Assembly (NCBI RefSeq): GCF_029633865.1
Contig: NC_079216.1
Coordinates: forward strand, 17,786,005-17,850,004
Source of the DNA: Lampris incognitus
Lineage: Eukaryota > Chordata > Actinopteri > Lampriformes > Lampridae
Length of the DNA stretch: 64,000 nucleotides
Direction: 5' to 3'
The position numbers and the translations under genes were made by a program. This document shows, one piece after another, positions 57,188-64,000 of this stretch (position 1 is the stretch's first letter; every line of letters begins with the position of its first letter). The notes below the pieces were generated by a model. The model did not search any database. It was not told the DNA's origin and saw nothing but the letters and a program-made list of their open reading frames with translations.

Positions 57188-57585
57188 TCCACCAGTGTCT
57201 TTTAGGGAGCGTTTTTCCATTTCACACAGCATGTTTCTGTTTCCTTCAGTATAATCCCTGCTCGCAGCTGGTCAACAATGCTTCATGAGTCATTGTGTGT
57301 TGAGTTACGTACATGGGCTGCATGTTTCTGATTTGGCTTCATTGAGCAAACACAAGTACATGGGACCAGACAAAGAGTTGTCATTTTAACTATATTGACT
57401 GCTGAAATTGGGGTTGCAAGTGGCATAGATGTGAGTCATGCCTCTAACAATAGTCACATATTACTAAACATCTGTATGCTGTTGACACAACTCATCTCTG
57501 CACGTGATAGAACACTCACATTCAACGCACTTTGGGAAATGCAATCAAGATGCAGATGATGCACGTTTTGTCTGTGAGACTGGGT
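57188..57585. other. Unassigned stretch
   Basis: About 400 bp without a recognised feature. Confidence 0.4.
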
Positions 57586-57774
57586 TGGCATTACAGTGTT
57601 AGTGGTTAGCACTTATCGCTTCACTGCAAAAGTGTCCTGGGCCCAGTTCCAGTCCATCGCTGCGGCATTTGCATGTTCTCCCAGTGTTTGTGTGGGTTTC
57701 CTCTGAGTACTGCAGTTTCCTCCTACAGTGCAAAGAAATGCATGGTAGGTGAATTACACTCTCTAAATTGCTCA

Positions 57775-57839
<65 letters not shown>

Positions 57840-57978
57840 TGGCCCAGTGATGGACTGGCGACCTGTCCAGCATGTCTCCCTACATTCTGGTCAGTGCCTG
57901 CTGGGATGGATTCCACCTCCCTGCAACCCTGAATTGGATTAGGCAGGGATGAATGATGAATTAATGCATGGATGGATG
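57586..57978 (+). mobile_element. V-SINE copy with internal (TG)n
   Basis: GTTAGTGGTTAGCACTTATC, GGCATTTGCATGTTCTCCCA, GTGTGGGTTTCCTCTGAGTA and AATTACACTCTCTAAATTGC, then a TG run (57778-57837), CAGTGATGGACTGGCGACCT and a GGATGGATG tail. This V-SINE has the TGCTGGGATGGATTCCACCT tail rather than the tail of the copies at 9752 and 43111. Confidence 0.85.
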
Positions 57979-58611
57979 ATTCATCCCAGAATTCCACGCT
58001 GAAGAGATGACAGTGGGACGAGACCGAAACCTTCTTTCAAACAGACACTTACACTCGGTGTCATCAACTCCCTCTGGAGAAAGTAATTCCGACTCAGCCA
58101 GCGTAACACTTTGCTATGAATAGATTGATAGTGACACTCTCTTTCATTTTGTTGAGGTCGCAGTAGAATTGTCATAATCTTCCTGAATTACGGGAACAAG
58201 TAACTCCTCTATCTATCAATATCACTACAAGTAATTCCCCTACATATCAATATCAACATGAGCAACTCCCGTCTATCAATATCAATATCCATAAATTTTG
58301 AAAAGAACTAATCCCCATCTCATAAACATCAATGTGGCTCCTTCTAAAAACTAGAACACTGGTAATGTATTCTCAATTTCGACTGAACTTGTGGGGTCAC
58401 CAGATTGCAAATTTGAGCTGCTGTATAGAAAATAAACTGGGACAGTTGGTGGAGAAGACTGTCAGAGGTGGTAGAGAAGAGACTAGGAAAGCTTTCTGGG
58501 GTTTGTTTCTGGGGTAAGAAATCATTTTCTGGTTCTCAACCGAAAACAGCACTGTAGTTAATTCCATGTGGGAACAAAACTCAAATTGTCTCAAAAATCA
58601 AACTCAAAAAA
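57979..58611. other. Unassigned stretch
   Basis: About 630 bp with a loose ATCAATATCA repetition around 58215-58300. No gene seen. Confidence 0.4.
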
Positions 58612-59040
58612 GTGGGACGTCCTGGTAGCATAGCAGTCTATTCCGTTGCCTACCACCATGGGGATCGGTGGTTCGAATCCCCCATGTTACCACCGGCTTG
58701 GTCTGGCGTCCCTGCGGACACAATTGACCGTGGCTGTGGGTGGGGAGCTGAATGTGGGTATGTGTCCTGGTCGCTGCACTAGCACCTCCTCTGGTTGGTC
58801 GGGGTGCCTGTTAAGGGGGGGCTGGGGGGAATGGCATGATCCTCCCACGTGCTACTTCCCCCTGGTGAAACTCCTGACTGTCAGGTAAAAAGACTCCACA
58901 TGTATCAGAGGAGGCATGTGGTAGTCTGCAGCCCTCCCCGAACCAGCAGAGGGGGTGGAGCAGCGACCCAGGATAGCTCAGAAGAGTGGAGTAATTGGCC
59001 GGATACAATAGGGGAGGGAAAAAAATCCCCCCAAAAAAAG
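58612..59040 (+). mobile_element. tRNA-type SINE (family A), full-length copy
   Basis: This copy defines the family. Its head is GGTAGCATAGCAGTCTATTC with B box GGTTCGAATCCCCC. The body contains TGGTCTGGCGTCCCTGCGGA, TGCACTAGCACCTCCTCTGG and ACATGTATCAGAGGAGGCAT. The end is GGGTGGAGCAGCGACC, AATTGGCCGGATACAATAGG and an A-rich tail. Length is about 430 bp. Confidence 0.85.
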
Positions 59041-59704
59041 AGAATACAAAGTTAATTTTGTAAGATAGCTTAAGTCTGGTCAACCTTCACACTCATCATA
59101 TCTTATTGCTGAAAAATTTAGCATCAGATATTCTTAAAAGGTTGACCAGGGGGAGACATTATTTACCACTGACTAGTGAGGCAGCACTAAGGTGTTTAAA
59201 ATACAGAACTTTTCAATTCACTTGTGCATGTCAACCATCAGCCCACCACGCCCTGTGCTTCTGCTCTGAAGAACAAGCATGTGCAAGACAGGGGCTGTGG
59301 AGAACATTTTAGACAGGCAGGGTAATGGGAAACTGAAATACATATTTTGTCAAGTGAAGTTCAAACATTGCTTAGGGCGGTTTAAGACAACTATTATTAC
59401 CTGAACCCTTTTAACCCTTCTACTTGGGAGTATGGACTCTATTACTGTGGGACTGAGCATAAGTGCACAAGCATAGTGTGCTGGCACATGTGAGTGTGTC
59501 CATTATATTTTTGGTAACGCAAGCACAGCCCTGGCGCAGTGTGGTGTAGTTGATAAAGATGTTGGATCAGGATAAATCCACCATAAGCAGGCAGAGTTGG
59601 GGTTGGCTTCAATTTGGCCGGTCAGCTCAGCTCCTTGGTTCCTTGGTTAACTTGGATATCTGGCAGAGGTAAATTATTTCCCTGTATCACCGCAATCTTC
59701 AAAT
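59041..59704. other. Unassigned stretch
   Basis: About 660 bp upstream of the Tc1 element. A reading frame at 59106-59312 has no recognised similarity. Confidence 0.4.
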
Positions 59705-59706
59705 TA

Positions 59707-60925
59707 CACTCACTGGCCACTTTATTAGGCACACCTGTCCAACTGCTCATTAACGCAAATTTCTAATCAGCCAATCACATGGCAGCAACTCAATGCATTT
59801 AGGCATGTAGACATAGTCAAGACGATCTGCTGCAGTTCAAACCGAGCATCAGAATGGGGAAGAAAGGTGATTTAAGTGACTTTGAACGTGGCATGGTTGT
59901 TGGTGCCGGACGGGCTGGTCTGAGTATTTCAGAAACTGCTGATCTACTGGGATTTTCACGCACAACCATCTCTAGGGTTTACAGAGAATGGTGCGAAAAA
60001 GAGAAAATATCCAGTGAGCGGCAGTTCTGTGGGCGAAAATGCCTTGTTGATGCCAGAGGTCAGAGGAGAATGGCCAGACTGGTCCGAGCTGATAGAAAGG
60101 CAACAGTAACTCAAATAACCACTCATTACAACCGAGGTATGCAGAAGACAATCTCTGAACGCACAACACGTCGAACCTTGAGGCAGATGGGCTACAGCAG
60201 CAGAAGACCACACCGGGTGCCACTCCTGTCAGCTAAGAACAGGAAACTGAGGCTACAATTCGCACAGGCTCACCAAAATCGGACAATAGAAGATTGGAAA
60301 AACGTTGCCTGGTCTGATGAGTCTCGATTTCTGCTGCGACATTCGGATGGTAGGGTCAGAATTTGGCGTCAACAACATGAAAGCATGGATCCATCCTGCC
60401 TTGTATCAACGGTTCAGGCTGGTGGTGGTGGTGTAATGGTGTGGGGGATATTTTCTTGGCACACTTTGGGCCCCTTAGTACCAATTGAGCATCGTGTCAA
60501 CGCCACAGCCTACCTGAGTATTGTTGCTGACCATGTCCATCCCTTTATGACCACAGTGTTCCCATCTTCTGATGGCTACTTCCAGCAGGATAACGCGCCA
60601 TGTCATAAAACTCGAATCATCTCAGACTGGTTTCTTGAACATGACAATGAGTTCACTGTACTCAAATGGCCTCCACAGTCACCAGATCTCAATCCAATAG
60701 AGCACCTTTGGGATGTGATGGACCGGGAGATTCGCATCATGGATGTGCAGCCGACAAATCTGCAGCAACTGCGTGATGCTACATGTCAATATGGACCAAA
60801 CTCTCTGAGGAATGTTTCCAGTACCTTGTTGAATCTATGCCACGAAGCATTAAGGCAGTTCTGAAGGCAAAAGGGGGTCCAACCCGGTACTAGCAAGGTG
60901 TACCTAATAAAGTGGCCAGTGAGTG
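59707..60925 (+). mobile_element. Tc1/mariner transposon, 1219 bp, apparently complete
   Basis: TA occurs at both edges (59705-59706, 60926-60927). The 30-bp terminal repeats begin CACTCACTGGCCACTTTATT and differ at one position between ends. A single uninterrupted transposase frame occupies 59854-60864. Structure and size are those of a whole Tc1-type element. Confidence 0.93.
59854..60864 (+). CDS. Tc1-like transposase, 336 aa (DD36E spacing)
   Basis: The N-terminal paired-like DNA-binding region comprises helix-turn-helix [20 protein letters not shown] (about 24-43) and a second one near 85-115 ([24 protein letters not shown]). A Gly-rich GGGGVMVWG box (190-198) follows. The catalytic triad is D155 (WSDESRF), D246 (QQDNAPCH) and E283 ([11 protein letters not shown]). 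There are 36 residues between the second D and the E, whereas classic Tc1 has 34; DD36E is the spacing reported for the Incomer group. All three acidic residues are present and the length is normal, so the protein could be functional. It performs cut-and-paste transposition into TA sites. Confidence 0.92.
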   Translation: MGKKGDLSDFERGMVVGAGRAGLSISETADLLGFSRTTISRVYREWCEKEKISSERQFCGRKCLVDARGQRRMARLVRADRKATVTQITTHYNRGMQKTISERTTRRTLRQMGYSSRRPHRVPLLSAKNRKLRLQFAQAHQNRTIEDWKNVAWSDESRFLLRHSDGRVRIWRQQHESMDPSCLVSTVQAGGGGVMVWGIFSWHTLGPLVPIEHRVNATAYLSIVADHVHPFMTTVFPSSDGYFQQDNAPCHKTRIISDWFLEHDNEFTVLKWPPQSPDLNPIEHLWDVMDREIRIMDVQPTNLQQLRDATCQYGPNSLRNVSSTLLNLCHEALRQF

Positions 60926-60945
60926 TATATATTCAATCCCTATAG

Positions 60946-60950
60946 ATTAT

Positions 60951-60981
<31 letters not shown>

Positions 60982-61790
60982 GGCTACTACTACTACTTTT
61001 GGCTGCTCCCGTTAGGGGTCGCCACAGCAGATCATCCGTTTCCATTTCTTCCTTCCTCTACATCTTCCTCAGTCACTCCAGCCACCTGCATATCCTCCCT
61101 CACCACATCAATAAACCTCCTCTTTGAGCTTCCTCTTTTCCTCTTCCCTGGCAGCTCCATATTCAGCATCCTTCTCCCAATATACCCAGCATCTCTCCTC
61201 CACACATGTCCAAACCATCTCAATCTTGCCTCTCTTGCTTTGTCTCCAAACTGCTCAACCTGGGCTGTCCCTCTAATATAATCGTTCCTAATCCTGTCCT
61301 CCCTTCATCACTCCTAATGAAAATCTTAGCATCTTCAACTCTGCCACCTCCAGCTCTGCCTCCTGTCTTTTCGTCAGTGTCAGTCTCCAAACCATATAAC
61401 ATAGCTGGTCTCACAACCATCTTGTAAACCTTCCCTTTAACTCTTGCTGGTACCCTTCTGTCACAAATCACTCCTGACACTCTTCTCCACCCACTCCACC
61501 CTGCCTACACTCTCTTCTTCACCTCTCTTCTGCACTCTGTGTTACTCTAGACAGCTGACCCCAAGCATTTAATCTCATATGCCTTCTTCACCTCTACTTC
61601 TTGCATCCTCACCATTCCACTGTCCTCCCTCTCGTTCACGCATAGGTATTCCGTCTTGCTCCTACTGACTTTCGTTCCTCTTCTCTCCAGTGCATACCTC
61701 CACCTCTCCAGGCTCCCCTCAACCTGCACCCTACCTTCGCTATAGATCACAATGTCATCTGCAAACATCATAGTCCATGGAGACTGTATT
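60946..61790 (-). mobile_element. RTE-type LINE, 3' part with (AGT)n tail
   Basis: Minus-strand order: MMFADDIVIYSEGR (catalytic FADD), [40 protein letters not shown] and [20 protein letters not shown], then PGKRKRGSSKRRFIDVVRED. It ends GGGAGCAGCCAAAAGTAG plus an AGT tail (60950-61000). This is the longest of three copies of the family here (others at 14571 and 33011). The frame is interrupted, for example between the palm and thumb parts. Confidence 0.85.
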
Positions 61791-63209
61791 GACAGTAGAA
61801 CTGACTCCTCTTTTATGGGGATTCCCGTGACCCACAGGATTCCAGATGTTGGGCTCTAGTATAGACAATTTGTAGTATTGGATACATCCTATTGGCCCAG
61901 ACAGACAGTCACTTTGTCAAGTTAGGCTGATTTTTCCGTGCGTCACGTTGCGCACAAATTCTTCAATTCTTCACATCAAATTTAACAGCCACATATCGAT
62001 GTTTTTTCTCTCATTCATTTATTCAGAACATTGCATTCAAGTTGTTGCAATTAGTTTAATGACTTATTTCCGAGGAGTGAAGTGCATAGACTTACATCCA
62101 TTAAAAAACATTTGCATAGATGTCCCTGGGTGTGCCTGTGCCTAGACTGCCGCACAAAATTAACTGAACATACCTGCATCAGCACTTAGATATGGTCTGA
62201 GCTTGGGGAGGCATAGGCGCAATTTCAAGTCAAAATGAACACCAAAACTGCACTATGCAAGTGCATCTGTATTAACATACCCCCAGTTGCACCATTGCAC
62301 CCATCTCGGTGCATGTGTGTTCATTTTCAGTCACGAAATTCAAGGAAACTGCTAACTAGCCAGCGTTTGTGCCTCTGCCAGCTCTGTGCCAGCACAGAAA
62401 CAGAGCCCATGGTCTCATCTTGGGTGGTCTCTACTACAAGGCTAGTTTTAAGTTCCATCTCTTTCTCTATATAGCAACACACAGAGCACCCTTTGTGAGA
62501 ACAGTAACAATTTATTAACAGAGACCCCTCTATTTGCCACTAGGTAGTGAGGAGGATGCATGCTGGTGATCGATAAAGTTGTTACGCATGATATTGTTTT
62601 GCTTTTGCTACCCATAAAAGGTTTATAAATTTGGGTTTTGTCTTATCCTTTGTGTTTCATGTGTTCATTTACAGTAAAGAATGCTGTACACAAAGGATAA
62701 ACATTCTAAACAACAGACTCCCCCCCCCCCAAGAACAATCCGCAAATGTTTGTGGCATGGCAAGAGAAGGTTGATTCTTTAAACGAGAATAAAATGGCAC
62801 ATTGATTAGTTTTATTTGGGGGGTTTTTCACAAGGAGAGGCCTTTAAGGTTCAGTTAAAACAAAGGTTTACTCATTGAAGTAAACCTGTGTTTTAACAAC
62901 ACTCCAGGTCAAAAAAATAGAATTTCATTGAAGATATGCTGTGAAGTGGATGAAACAATCTGGTACAATTTCTTTGTTTCATGTGATAAAATGTGTGACA
63001 CGTGAATAAAAAAAAACAAAAAAAAAAAAAACAAAACAAACAAATTTGACTCTGAAAAAAGGTGAGGGTAAGACCACCCAGCCACAGTAGGGATTTTACA
63101 TTAAAAGGCAAGGCAAGCTTATTAGTATAGCCACATTTAAGCAACAAGACAATTCAAATGCTTTACATAAAATATAAGGCAATAAAAATGCTTTTAAAAA
63201 CAAATAAAA
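61791..63209. other. Unassigned stretch
   Basis: About 1.4 kb with C-rich (62719-62730) and A-rich (63008-63035) homopolymers. No gene or repeat family was recognised. Confidence 0.4.
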
Positions 63210-64000
63210 AGGGGCCTTCCGGTTTGACTGTGAGGACATAAAACGCAAAGGACTACAGCTCCCGGCTTACTTTACTAACATTACCCTTTAATGGCAGCAT
63301 TTGAAGATTTAACTGACATTATAAGACTTAAGTCGAAGACGGTACAGCAAAATAGCAAAGTAGGCCTGCAATTGGGTTATGAATGAAAATAAGCCATCAA
63401 TGAGGGCTCAGCGAATGACACACCAACATAGCCAGCAAAGTTGTTAACATGGCTAACAAAACTAGCACTGAAGCCACTTCAAGTGGTTACCATGAGCCAA
63501 CTTGTAGCTGAGCTGATGGAACATCGAACTTCGCTCAAAAATGACATCTCTTTACTAATCCAGGAATCAGTTGCCCCACTTCAGGTGTCTGTGAATGCAT
63601 GAACGGAGACTGTTACTGATTTCCAGGCACGATTGAGTGTGACCGAAACCTTGGCCGGAGACTTCACCGTGCTGGTCACAGCAGAAAAAACTATCAAGCA
63701 CCTGCAACAGCAAAATGCCACCCTGACTGTCCACGTTGAAGACATAGCGAACCTTTGGATCCTGAATGTTCCAGAGGACAGTGAGAAAGGCCAAGCTACA
63801 ACCAAGTTTGTGTCTGAACTGCTAATGGAAGTTATGGGCAAAGAGCTTTTTAATAAAGCCCCAGAAGTGGAATGGGCACATCGATCTCTTGGCCAAAAAC
63901 CCCAAGCAGGGCAATCCCTTTGCCCGTAGATGGTGTGCTTTCATTGGTTCCAGGATAAAGAAAAGACACTACAATGGGCCCTGACACACGAGGTGAAGTA
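63210..64000 (+). mobile_element. L1/Tx1-type LINE: 5' UTR and ORF1 fragment, runs off the window
   Basis: The frame after about 63490 encodes SLKNDISLLIQESVAPLQVS, a coiled-coil (ATLTVHVEDIANLWILNVPE) and the ORF1 core (FVSELLMEVMGKELFNKAPE, VEWAHRSLGQKPQAGQS). This is the transposase-22-like ORF1 domain of L1/Tx1 LINEs. The frame has a TGA at about 63599 and a TAG at 63927, so the copy is decayed. ORF2, if present, lies beyond the window. Confidence 0.75.

Noticed and set aside
59956-60223. Minus-strand frames inside the Tc1 transposase
   Set aside because: Antisense shadows of the complete 336-codon transposase frame.

Overview
This is vertebrate nuclear DNA, most likely from a spiny-rayed teleost. 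The host genes have split exons with GT/AG junctions and the encoded proteins resemble their human counterparts. The repeat content is typical of fish: V-SINEs (DANA/Mermaid type), other tRNA-headed SINEs, RTE and L2-like LINEs, Tc1-like transposons, Ty3/Gypsy elements and many long microsatellites. No bacterial or viral genome organisation is present. The species cannot be told from the sequence.

Four host genes are supported. fem1b (minus, 1-1068, cut by the window start) encodes the ankyrin substrate receptor of a CUL2 ubiquitin ligase. cln6 (plus, 3546-17294, eight exons) encodes the ER membrane protein mutated in a neuronal ceroid lipofuscinosis. calml4 (plus, 33864-45641, five exons, the first only an ATG) encodes a calmodulin-like myosin light chain. 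An intronless relaxin-3-receptor-like GPCR (minus, 49537-50724) follows. The order and orientation fem1b-cln6-calml4 match human 15q23 in mirror image, as I remember that locus.

Most of the rest is transposon-derived, often nested. In cln6 intron 1 a 237-bp solo LTR splits an L2-like repeat, and a Gypsy fossil lies further in. An 835-bp candidate solo LTR sits 111 bp after the cln6 stop. Between cln6 and calml4, a TIR element (18272-28003) was entered by an RTE LINE fragment and then by an 8.4-kb Gypsy element with 4-bp CTAG target duplications. Next to it is a Tc1 derivative folded into a nearly perfect 535-bp-arm palindrome. calml4 intron 3 carries a 5.5-kb young chromovirus-type Gypsy element with 5-bp target duplications. 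The last 12 kb is a graveyard of LINE, SINE and MITE pieces. It also holds one apparently complete Tc1-like transposon whose transposase reads as DD36E.

The most unusual item is at 52019-52424. Two 150-bp repeats with TG...CA ends flank 106 bp containing a primer-binding-site-like start and a purine tract, as in a miniature LTR element (TRIM). Each 150-bp repeat also carries tRNA-like A and B boxes.
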